Shown here piece by piece: positions 35,545-45,945 of a stretch of 64,000 bases of DNA. The translations under genes were made by a program, and so were the position numbers. The stretch comes from Paratinospora sagittata. Taxonomy: Eukaryota; Streptophyta; Magnoliopsida; Ranunculales; Menispermaceae. The DNA lies in NCBI GenBank assembly GCA_035771175.1, contig CM069613.1, positions 5,762,001 through 5,826,000 of the forward strand, written 5' to 3'. The notes below the pieces were generated by a model. That model saw nothing but the letters and a program-made list of their open reading frames with translations. It made no database searches and was not told the DNA's origin. Every line of letters starts with the position of its first letter. Positions within the stretch are counted from its first letter, which is position 1.

Positions 35545-35936
35545 ACTTAAAAAAAATGCCACCTCCGCGCCGACGTGGCGCTTGTTTGGCACGCTGACTG
35601 GGTTATGAACAGTAAATTAAGGCAATCCTGACAATATTTTTGTATGGATGGCATTTGTAAAATAACTTTTTTTTCAAGGGTAATCATGTCATTGGGCCCA
35701 CCACGTAGCCTTATTTTCTTGGTAAATGGCCATCTTTTCATATCACTTAGGCTTTTATCAAAAGAATGTGGAAGCTTAGAAGGGATGTTCGGGCTAAATC
35801 TATGGCAATGGGGTTTTCATATTTGTTGTGATTCCCCCTAGTATTTAGGTATATAACCTAAACCATATAATCGCGGTAAATGCCATAATCATTTATAACC
35901 TAAGCCATATAATCTTGACTTTGTCTTAGCCTAGAG

Positions 35937-36485
35937 TAAGGGTGGCAATATAGGTCACGACACAATAACACGACTCGAAACCAACACGAAATAAACGGAT
36001 TTGGGTTTTACATAAACAAGCACGGGTCAAAAAAGGTTAAACTCAATTAGATACAATTAAATTTCAGGTCAAAATCAAGTAGACCTGTTAAACCCGAAAT
36101 TGACTCGTTTCACACGATTATATTTTGTGTTGAGACTTATGTTATATGTAAAGACTTTTTAATATTTTATGTCATGCGTTGATACTCTAACTTTATAATA
36201 TTTTATTTGGTCTTTACTATATGGTTGTATAATTATAATTTTGAATTCTTGATTTATATGTTAATTTAGAATTTATATATGATAAATATGGTAGACTGAA
36301 CTTGTTTAAGTTTTAAGGGTTATATATAGATTAACCTATTTAACTCGTTTATTAAACGTGTTGGGTTTGAGTTTTCATATAATGACACGTTATTTAAATT
36401 TGTCGTGTTTGAGTTTATAATATATTTTATTATACATGATTACGACATGACCAATTATGATACGACAACACGAATTGCCACTCCT
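35937..36485. mobile_element. hAT-type MITE
   Basis: A 549-bp element begins taagggtggcaat and ends attgccactcct, an inverted terminal repeat of the hAT superfamily type, with further inverted similarity inward (gtcacgacacaa against its inverse). It is flanked by gcctagag (35929-35936) and gcctagaa (36486-36493), an 8-bp duplication with one difference. No coding capacity is seen. Confidence 0.75.
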
Positions 36486-36493
36486 GCCTAGAA

Positions 36494-37900
36494 GGGTCAA
36501 TTGGTTCCATAGATTCTATGAATTTCATGATAAATCTATGAACTACATAATGAATTAAAGGCCCAATTAATTAGGGGCTACATGGGCCATGATGGGTCAA
36601 GAATCATTTGTTATTAATTAGAACCCAAAACTTGATTATAGGCTTCATGTAAGGTAGTTATCACATAAAGGCCCAATTGTATTAAAGACCCAATGGATCA
36701 TGGACTAGCATATTGGGTCCATGATCTAGAGATTAGGAAATAAATGGGCATTAAATCAAGTAATTCTTTTAGGGGGTGGATTGTCTACATTAATGAATTT
36801 TTAGTGCTTGGTGGGGCTCAGAACTTGTGGGAATTTGGAGGAATCTTGGAACATTCTCTTTCTTTTTCGACTTACTTTTCCGTGGGAATGATTCCTTTGG
36901 GGTTAGTACTCTTTTCTATTTGTTGAAATCCTTGATTATTGTGATGAAGTTACATGCTTAATCTCGTTGGGTTCCTTGCAGGTTATGACGTCACAGCTCG
37001 TGAGTCATGACATGAGCATAGTCAGTTGTGAAAGCAGTTGAGTTATATGCATTCCCTAAGCTTGGGGTTTTTTATGGAATCTTATTGGGCCAACCGAGAA
37101 TCCTCAATTGTGGCCCTTACAAAAGATTTATATGGGTTGTGTATGTTAGAATTTGCCTAGACATGGTACTTGTCTTGGTGGCCGAATCTTATAGTTCATA
37201 CAATCCATAGGAATTCTGATAGATACGGGTAAGAAGTTGATCGGGCATGGGTTTCGTGCACACATGGCCCTTGTATTTATTCTTACTTATGAGGTGTTAG
37301 GTTGCATATGCATGTTTATAAAATGGTATGCATTGTCTTGTTTATGACATGATACATCATATTGGCATGTATGTAATATTGCTTACACCCATGATTATTT
37401 AAATGGTTTTAATGATTCTTGCAATGTTTTACCTAAATGCATATACATGTTGCCACTTGTATAGAACATTCATAGAGCTTGTTATAGCTCACCCCTCATC
37501 CTTATCTTTTCAGGATCTGATAGGAAGGGAAAAGGGAAAGCTTAGCTGCGAAGCGTTCCCGTACTATTCTTGACGTGGGTGTTTAGTACTTTTTCGTAAT
37601 TTATTTTGATATATTGTACTATGTAACACCTAATGATTATACTTAACATTTAGATGCGTTTTGTACTTATGGTTAAGTATATTATGTACTTTTGAACACT
37701 ATGGACTTGGAGAAAAATTTTATGGTTGTCATTTTGGATATGTTTTATATGATGATCTTATATTATGTCCATATGTTTATTGTTGTGTATTTGGGATTAT
37801 GGTTTGTGTTAGAAGGCTTATCGGGACGTTGTGTATATCAAGGGAGGATATACATGGGGTACCGTGTCGATCATGACATCACGGATAGTGGGTCTTGACA
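36494..37900 (+). mobile_element. Long-LTR family copy (e), left end not found
   Basis: The right end, GTGTCGATCATGACATCAC through GTGGGTCTTGACA at 37900, matches the end of element (a). So does the region near 37470-37560 (agctcacccc, then cttttcaggatctgatagg), compared with the minus strand of 18985-19040. A putative splice acceptor, ccttgcag/gttatgacgtcac, lies near 36981. The left boundary is unknown and there is no matching duplication for the right flank gagag. Confidence 0.55.
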
Positions 37901-38280
37901 GAGAGAAAGAGGGAAAAATAGGTTATAGTCAGGAGCACCGGTGTGGTGTCGGCCGAAGATCCTCCGAAGCCTATATCAGTTCCAAGCTGTCTTGGGGATT
38001 AAATTAGCATCAACTGGAGTAATTAATGACTTACCTCATTAATGAGGGATTCGTTGTGTATTTATACAGGTGGAAGTCTTTGGTCAGGTTGGAGGCGACA
38101 CATGGTGCCATATTATACGTTCAAAATCTTGGATTTGGTGTCGTGGGTCCCACATCATCCTTATTTAATTGTCGACATGTCGGGTTAGGTCAGCTCAGTA
38201 CAGCTCGGCGTCCCACATCGTCCTTGTCGTGGGTACACCGAGGTGACGTCACTGTCGTAATTAAGCTCATCTGATTCTTT
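37901..38280. other. Short uncharacterised interval
   Basis: No gene was recognised. GC content is higher than the surroundings, with tccc and gtcgtgggt motifs. Its last part (tgtcgtaattaagctcatc, about 38250-38270) is a degenerate partial copy of the minisatellite that follows. Confidence 0.4.
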
Positions 38281-38690
38281 CAAGTGGTCAATACCCTGGT
38301 AAAGTGGTCGGCACTACTAGCTTATGTCAATGTCGTTATTGAGCTCATCAGGCTATGTCAAGTGGTCAGTACCCTGGTAAAGTGGTTGGCGCTATGAGCT
38401 GGCATCAATGTCGTTATTGAGCTCATCAGGCTATGTTGAGTGGTTGGTATCCTGATAAAGTAGTCAGAGCTATGAGTTGATGTCGATGTCATTATTAAGC
38501 TCATCAGGCTATGTTGAGTGGTCGATATTCTAATAAAGTGGTCGGAGCTATGAGCTGGCGTCAATGTTGGTATTGAGCTAATCAGGCTTCATTAAGTGCT
38601 TAATTAGTATCATGGTCAGTACCCTAATAAACTGGTTGGCACTATGAGCTGATGTCATTTTCGAATCTTGAGGCAGCTTAGGTGGTCGGT
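38281..38690. repeat. 78-bp minisatellite, about five copies
   Basis: Copies begin at 38281, 38359, 38437 and 38515, exactly 78 bp apart, with a fifth, interrupted copy from about 38593. The unit contains aagtggtcagtaccctggta, aagtggtYggcgctatgagc and ttgagctcatcaggctatgt. Because 78 is a multiple of three, one minus frame stays open as a 26-residue repeat; this looks like a by-product rather than a gene. Confidence 0.85.
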
Positions 38691-39845
38691 TATGTGGCTG
38701 CTAGGCTAGAACGCCAACAAATAGGTCCAACAAATAGAAAATTAAGTATAAAATGTACATATTCATGGGAAGATTACAAAGTGTATTAAATGGATGTGTT
38801 ATTCACGTAATACCTATTCATTTAAAGGAATGTGACTATTCACATGGTGTCTCTTACCATGGACGGACATGTCCATAGGAAAATGTCTATTTCCAAGTGA
38901 GTCTCTTTAAATTGCACCCGTTCAACCAATATAAATACTCCCCTCCAGGAGTCATTCATAATTTCATTTCAATTGCAATTCGCATTCTTCTTTATTTAAT
39001 CTTTATAAGTGTGAAAGTACTATATATATATTGGTTTGTTGTTCTTATAATTTTGAGTGCTACATACAGTGACAATTGATAGGCTGTCACTAAGCATTCC
39101 TAGTCACACTGTAAAAGAGGTCAAATGGCAAGGCAACGTCATACTCCAGTTTGGCTCCTTGCGGAGTATAGCTCACGTCCAAGCATTTGTTTAGGGAAAG
39201 GGGCAATGCCCATAAAGCTCCAACAAAAAGGGAAGGCCTGCCGAGCTATATAAAAAGTGATTGTTATATCTTAAAAGACAATTGTTAATAGACCGTGAAT
39301 ACCAGTGCGATAAAAAATTATCTTAAGGACAAAGTCGAACTCTAGCTAGCCTCAATCAATTTTCTCATTGTTCTATCTGGTAAGTGACCCACATCTTTCT
39401 ACACTTAATATAATGGGAAAATAGATATTTTACATATATTTTAATTTACCAATGTGTTACTTTAGTGAACCTTTTTTGACTTATATTTTTTTTTAAATCT
39501 CTCTTTCTTTCTTCTTATTATCTTTTTTTTTTCCCTCTTTTTCATCCTTCTATCACACAAAATCCCTTAAAGAAAATAAAAATAAAAAACATATTTTACT
39601 ACCATATATTTTTGAAAAAGTAGACGGGTAGAGATAAAATCGTGCTATCTAAATTTTAAAACATACATATATAAACAACCCCTTGTTGTTCATTTTCCAA
39701 AGTAGGCAGGAAGTGGACATATTATAAGGTACATCATTCGAAACGCAGGAGGGGCAAAACTCAACTAATAAGACTGTTATTAAAAAAAAACCTCATACCC
39801 CCGCAACGGCTCTGATCTCCTTTAAAAAAAATAAATAAGTAAAGA
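38691..39845. other. Uncharacterised interval, possibly an LTR fragment
   Basis: A TATA-like ccaatataaatactcccctcc near 38925 followed by a T-rich stretch has the look of an LTR promoter and R region, but no partner is seen. The remainder is AT-rich without genes. Confidence 0.3.
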
Positions 39846-40118
39846 TGTTGTAAATATGATGAATATCCAAATAGTAAATATATATATTATACACATAGAA
39901 GCATAATATCCTAGTGATGTATGTATTCAAATAATATATTTATTCAAGTTGTATATGTATCCAGTAATATACATATTTATACGTATATTATTTGTATGCA
40001 TTCAAATGAAAATGAGAAATGAGAGAAAATGATGAGAAATGAAATAAATTTCATTCCCTTATCAAGTTTGTGATTTATTTAATTTGTATTTGCAATTTCA
40101 TTAGTTAGTTTTATAACA
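39846..40118 (+). mobile_element. 5' LTR of copia element C
   Basis: The 273-bp segment from TGTTGTAAATATGATGAA to ttttataaca matches the segment at 45590-45945. It is followed by cgttatcagcacgaagg, a primer-site sequence that I recognise from another plant copia lineage. Compared with the 3' LTR it lacks the segment holding the TATA box. Confidence 0.8.
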
Positions 40119-42161
40119 CGTTATCAGCACGAAGGCTCTACTCAATCAAAGAGTTCAATCATAAAAGGTATATTGAGGTAAAATTTCATGAATTTTTATT
40201 ATGTTCATTCATTTAATGTATTTTCAGTTACACCGCATTTTTTATTTGATATTGATTCTACAGCCAAAAGCTATGTAGAGAAATTCATATAGCATGAAGC
40301 TATATTGATATTTTGTTTACGTAACCTGAAGTTATGTAAAAGAACTTATAGCTTGAAACTAAAATATTAAGAAATAATTTTCTAGTCAAGAAATATATTT
40401 TTCATAACCAGAAGTTATGTTATAATTTCATTTACTTATTTATTTCTCTAATATTTAACGTAATATATAATTTATATACTCTAACATCATTATAAATTTT
40501 CATGTGAAATCACATGAGTTTTGTTCACGGGACCCACATATTTGTGAATTTATAAATTAGCCTTAAGTTAATATAATGCATTAACACTAACATTTTATTT
40601 TATTATGATGTATTAATAACATTAACGTTGGCACTAACATTTTGTTTTATTATGATTTATTATTATACTAACATTGACACTAACACTAACAGTGACACTA
40701 ACTTTTTCTTTTATTATGATGCATTATTATACTAATCTCTCTTTTACATTTCCTTTTATTGTTGAATAATTATTTATGATTAATTAGTAATTTTAATTAT
40801 TTAATTATTTTTGAAGATTTAACATTTTGAACTGTGGAGAAGAAGGCATAACCGAAAGTTTATAGACATCTCATGACAAAAACTCATAACATTTTATTTA
40901 AAAGTTCTTCAAAATTAATTGTACATGAAGTTGCAATATTACAATCATACGGACCCGAAGTTCATTATGACAAAATGACTAATTGTACCTGATGTTGCAA
41001 TGTTAAAGTTTCATGAGATAAATTATATATTTGAAGAAGACATATTTGAGAAGATAAATTATCTTGCATGTGCTCTTGAAGTAGCAATACAAAGATTGTT
41101 AAAATTTTCTCAAGAAAATTTATAATGAAAATTACTATGTTCATCCACTTAAATTTTATTTCATTCTCCGAAGTGAATGTTACTTTAATGATCATGAATA
41201 TGACCTGTAACAAAGACCATGATCATGATCATGGATAGGAAAATGAATATGGCAAAGGTCATAATTAAAATTATTATGAGAATCATGATGGTTACAATTT
41301 GAAATATAGTTACAACCATATATTTGAAATAAATATATTATGTTGCATCAAAAGTGGAGTAATCATATTATAGCACAAGTTAATGTTTATCTATGTGTTG
41401 GTGGCTTTAGGTGTGGAATGAAAAGAATTTGTGATGTGCATGTTGTATATTAAACATATGATTAATTTATCATGTCTCAATAAAGAAAAAAAGGTTAAAT
41501 TAAAATATATATTCATGGCTCGAAGAGTGAATTTTATGTTGTCAAATGAATCAAAATTTTCATATTTGTAATGACTTATAATATATCAGATACAGAAGAT
41601 CTTGGTTTGATTTTAAAGATATCTAAAATGATAGATATCATATATTCAAATAATATGTTTATATTGCATGAAATATTTAAAAAGGCTTATTACTCAAATT
41701 TTGGCTTATTATGAAATTATGAAGTCAATTGAAAGGATATTGTGATATGAACTGGAAGTTCTTTGACACAATATATTTATATTTTTGCACAACTTGCCAA
41801 GTCTCTGGAACCTCAATGATATTTTAAATAATGACATCATTTGGTCAAGTTTCATTTGTTTATATGTCTATTTTATGACTAGCTAAAATATCATATAATT
41901 GCGCAAATTTTTGAGATACTTTTAGAAAAGTATTAGTATAAAGTTAGATGATCACAATATTAAGTATATTCGTAACAGTATTGAAAATTCAATTATTGGA
42001 ATGACTATCAAATGAAATTGAAAGTTGCCAATAGATGACCGACGATTAAGAAAACTCTAATTATTCAATTACAAATAGTGCATTAAGTTAATAACTTTAT
42101 AAATAACTTTAGCCTTCATCATTTTGCATATCAAAGCAAAAGAGGGAAGTTCGTGTAGGCA

Positions 42162-42326
42162 ATGGCGCAAAACCGATCTAATACCCGAGGAACGGAAGGT
42201 GACCACCAATCATATTCAGAAGATGTGGAAGATGTGTTCGCCAGAAGAGTAATGGATCCAATGGTGATGGATCCTCTAACAAATACTCTAATAGATAATT
42301 TGTATAATCATGGGGTGGAACGATAA
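42162..42326 (+). CDS. Small open frame of 54 residues, unknown
   Basis: The frame opens MAQNRSNTRGTEGDH and is acidic and polar, ending LYNHGVER before TAA. It lies inside element C where copia pol would be expected and looks unlike pol. It could be the opening of a gag from a different retroelement or chance. I do not recognise it. Confidence 0.25.
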   Translation: MAQNRSNTRGTEGDHQSYSEDVEDVFARRVMDPMVMDPLTNTLIDNLYNHGVER

Positions 42327-42688
42327 ATCTTATATAAATAAGGAAGATCGTTTATAAAAACCTGTGAGATATATACGTGGCGTTGGACACAACAGCAAAC
42401 AAGCACATTAATGGTGCTTTGGGTCATGATCGGTAGCCTGATTATTAAGGTCATAGTATATTATGCATCCAGGCAATATTTCTCAGCGTATGTATTCGAT
42501 AATTTTTGGCATGGATTGTGGGAATGTGATTTACCCGTAACAATTGTATATAGTCGTAACTAAGTGTGAATCACAACTATGTGAATCCATATTTACATAA
42601 ATAAATATATTATTGATAAATAATAAGAATACATTGAGTTCTAGTGATCTGACTTGCCCCTATAACTTGAAGCTATTTGGATCAAAAG

Positions 42689-43436
42689 TTAATCTCGCTC
42701 CTTACGGAGCTCTGTGTTCTCCATCAACACACGGTCAAAGGAATCTCCTAGACCAATTTGTTGTAATATAGAGTTCTTCTGTTGTAACTCTGCAATCTCT
42801 CTTTGTAAATCACTAGTCTTCTGCTGAAGAATGACAATCTCTTGTTGTAATCTCTCATTCTCCTAGGTTTCAAACTTCATCAAATATTCCATAAATGATA
42901 TTGTATTGTCCTTACCATGAGCTGGTTTCTACCTCTTTTTCAAGATAGATAACACTCTGCCTAAGTTGTGATAAATTTTGTAATTCCAAGAATAAGGTAT
43001 GGTATATAAAAGTCCTCTAAAAAGGAAAAGAAAAAAGGAAAAATGTAAAAACTATGATGATTACCTTGGAAAGCTGAGACAAAGCTTTAAGCGAGCGTAT
43101 CTCAGTAGACAGAAACAAATATTTTTTCACCTTAGCTTCACAAATGTCAATACTATGATCATCATAGTTTAGCACAATGAAACCAGGCGAAGATTTCATG
43201 TCATCTTCCTTATTGGAAGATTTGACTACATCGGTCTGACTAGAAGATCCGACCACAACAGAGGAAGAACTAACTTTAAGACCCTTACGAGAATGTTTTG
43301 CTCTGGGAGGTCGTTCAATCAATTTCTCTTTCTTAGTTTGCTCTAAAGAACTTGGTAAAGTAGTGGTTGCAGGCATGTCAGTATTGAGATTAGAATTAGT
43401 CCCCTCTTCGCCCCTGACGTCAATTAACGGATCCAT
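42689..43436 (-). CDS. Putative coiled-coil protein, antisense within element C
   Basis: A minus-strand frame of 124 codons from the ATG at 43436 to 43065 ends at a good donor (CCAAG/GTAATC). Two further segments in phase continue it: 42956-42933 (SVIYLEKE) and 42862-42689, giving ENERLQQEIVILQQ and onward to LRKERD and a stop. All junctions are phase 0 with GT and AG ends, and the combined product would be 189 residues. The first 100 residues are rich in Ser, Lys and Glu. The last 65 form a Gln and Leu-rich coiled coil. I do not recognise the family. It could be a captured host gene fragment, a coiled-coil tail from another transposon, or an antisense frame of a nested element. The 24-bp middle exon is the weakest part. 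Confidence 0.35.
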
Positions 43437-44469
43437 CTTACTTTATCTCTCACAAACCGTACCTTAGAGATGCACTCTTTCACCATTTAGTTTAAATAAA
43501 GAAATTACAGAGACACAAGTGTGGTTCCACATGTAATATGTCAAGATTGATGACATCGACAAGTTAAAGTGAATGATAAATCTTGACATATGACATCAAC
43601 AATGGTGAACTAAAAGTTCAAATGATAAGTTAAAGTGAATGATAAATTCACATTATCAATCACATGCAAAAAAATTTACAAATCAGTTAACTGATATATT
43701 CATCTTTAGTCCCTGAAGAACAATTTACAAATAACACACCTTGAGTGTGGTTAACCGGTCAAATCAAAGTATACAACTTCCTGAAAGATGAAGGTATATG
43801 CAAATGATTGATAAATATATAAACATTCAGAAACAAGAATGGATTGACAAATAAATATACCATAAAAGGTATACAAGTATCTCTGAAGAGATATAAATTA
43901 AGAAATAAACACACCCTAAAGAGGAATGAGAATCTCCTAAAGATATATGAATTGAAGAATAAATTCTCAATCTGTTTATATTTAAATCTATTCATGTTTG
44001 AAAACTATGAAATGTAAATAATATTACTCCTGAGAATATTTTAAAGTGTACTTTTGATATTATAGGATCCCAAACCATATAAGAATGTCGACATAGAAAA
44101 AATAGAAAGGAATGAGATCAAATATAACTAAACTCGTTGAAAAATCGAGAGCTATCTGAACTAGAAGTTTTAATACCTAAAGAGGTAAATCATGTTAGAT
44201 ATACATGAAGAAATATATTAATCCATGGATAATTATGTTATATGTGAAAATCTCTAAATGATTTATGAGTTATACTTGCAGCCTAAAAATGATGATCCCT
44301 GAAGGATCTAAAAGGCTTGAAGTACATACTGCATTAATATTCATATTGATTAATATGCATATATATTTTCATAATTGTATAAGTGAGCATTCTAACAATC
44401 ATATTTACATATGCACTTTATTTATTTCATTGTTGCATATATTAAGACTCCTGAAGAGTTTATTATAAT

Positions 44470-45310
44470 ATATTTATGAAAGAAAAATTTGAGATGAAAG
44501 ATCTTGAAAATTTGAATTTTTGTCTTGGCCTGCAGATCGAGAATTTTTCAAGTGGGATTCTTGTCCATTTATCAAATATATTAAGAAATTTATTGAAGAA
44601 ATTTCATCTGGACAAAAATATCCATTAAACTTCATAATATTGTGAGATCACTTAAAAGTAAATAAAGATGATATTCTCCTTCATTAAATAATAAAGAGCT
44701 AGTTGGTCATGAACTATCATGCCTAGATGCAATAGATGTTCTTATATACAAAACCAGAAATTATTTTCTCTGTTAACATACTTGCAGGATATAGCTCTTC
44801 ACCATATTGAAATGGTGCTAAACATGCATTATGTTATTTTCAAGAAAGCAAGAGATACAAATATATCTTATTCAATAAAGATAAAGCTGGTTGAATATGC
44901 AAATGTTGAATATTTTTCAGACCCCCACCATGTTCGATCTCAATCACAATTACACTTATAGTGATATTGTAATATTATGGAGATCTGTGAAGCAGACAAT
45001 AGTTGTTACACCTTCAAATCATCTAGAAAAGTATTGCGACTCATGAAACCAAGTCAAAAAATGTGTATGGATGACATAAATAATCTTAAATCAGAGGCTC
45101 TCTTACAATGTTATAAGAAAATAATACAACATGTATTGCACAGTAATGAAAAACTTATATTGAAGTCAACATAGTCAGATATATTTTACAAAAGGTCTTA
45201 TTCACACATGAGTTATAAAAGACTGACAAATAAGATCGAACAACTTATTTATCAATTTTTTGCCAATTATAAAGAAGATTATATATAATATTGAGATACA
45301 TCAACTCAAA
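44470..45310 (+). pseudogene. Element C: reverse transcriptase end and RNase H remnant
   Basis: Plus-strand frames show KEKFEMKDLENLNFCLGLQI and then SSGILVH (about 44476-44570), the conserved end of copia reverse transcriptase. An RNase H-like KIKLVEYANVEYFSDPHHVR segment follows near 44880-44935. Numerous stops and shifts make it inactive. Confidence 0.7.
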
Positions 45311-45589
45311 GATATTTCAGGTAAAAAAATAGAACTGAATTCTCGCATATCATCTCGAGGGTGAGAATTAAAAATGAGTTATTGTTTAGTATATTATAAT
45401 TTTTTTCCTTTCGCTATGGTTTTGTCCTACTAGGTTTATCTGGCAAAGTTTTTAATAAGGCAATCCTAAAAATATCAGGCTCCTATAGAATATTATACTA
45501 TTTTTTCTTTACTAGTCTTTTTCCATTAGATTTTTTCTAGTAAGATTTTAACGAGACATATTTTACAATAACGGATATTCAAATGGGGG

Positions 45590-45945
45590 TGTTGTAAATA
45601 TGTTGAATATCTAAATAGTAAATATATGTATTATGTACATGTATCAAGAAGTATAATATTTAAGTGATGTATGTATTCAAATATTATATATATTTAAGTT
45701 GTACACATATCTAGTGATATACGTATTTATATCTATATTATTTGTATAAATACTCTCGATCCTACATGAATCGTGTGGGAGAGCAATCATGACAGTTGAT
45801 GGTATTATTTATGTATTTTTTTTATAAATATTAAAAAAATTACGAAAAAGTTAAAAAAAAATAAAATGAAAAGAATTTCATTTCTTTATTAAATTTGTAA
45901 TTTATTTAATTTATATTTATAATTTTATTAATTAGTTTTATAAGA
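45590..45945 (+). mobile_element. 3' LTR of copia element C
   Basis: It matches the 5' LTR at both ends but keeps an extra inner segment with gtataaatactctcg, the likely TATA box, near 45748. The terminal ttttataaga differs from ttttataaca of the other copy by one base. Confidence 0.75.

Larger units (their letters stand above)
34329..35699. mobile_element. Mutator-like element with long terminal inverted repeats
   Basis: The outer roughly 190 bp at each end are inverted copies of one another. They run from GGGCCCAATGACATGATTAC inward through matching cagtcagcgtgc and gccacgtcggcgcggaggtgg blocks. Flanks give an 8-bp accacgta duplication, or 10 bp (caccacgtag) if the ends are taken as GGCCC, a size typical of Mutator-like elements. 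The inner part (about 34590-35400) is AT-rich with GAAGA runs and shows no transposase, so the element is non-autonomous. Perfect hairpins lie just inside the inverted repeats. Confidence 0.8.
39846..45945 (+). mobile_element. Decayed Ty1/copia element C
   Basis: Two LTRs bound a plus-strand element of about 6.1 kb. A polypurine tract (aaatggggg, 45581-45589) precedes the 3' LTR. Gag remnants are barely visible: an RCGMK knuckle-like piece near 41412. Reverse transcriptase and RNase H remnants lie at 44470-45310. The five-base flanks (aaaga and gaagg) do not match. The middle, about 42160-43450, holds sequence not expected in copia, including an antisense reading frame. Confidence 0.8.

Noticed and set aside
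37622..37900. tgtaacacc at 37622 as the left end of long-LTR element (e)
   Set aside because: Homology to element (a) extends further left to at least 37470, and there is no matching duplication.
38358..38564. Minus-strand frame with a repeated 26-residue unit
   Set aside because: It is an automatic result of a 78-bp tandem repeat without stops in one frame.
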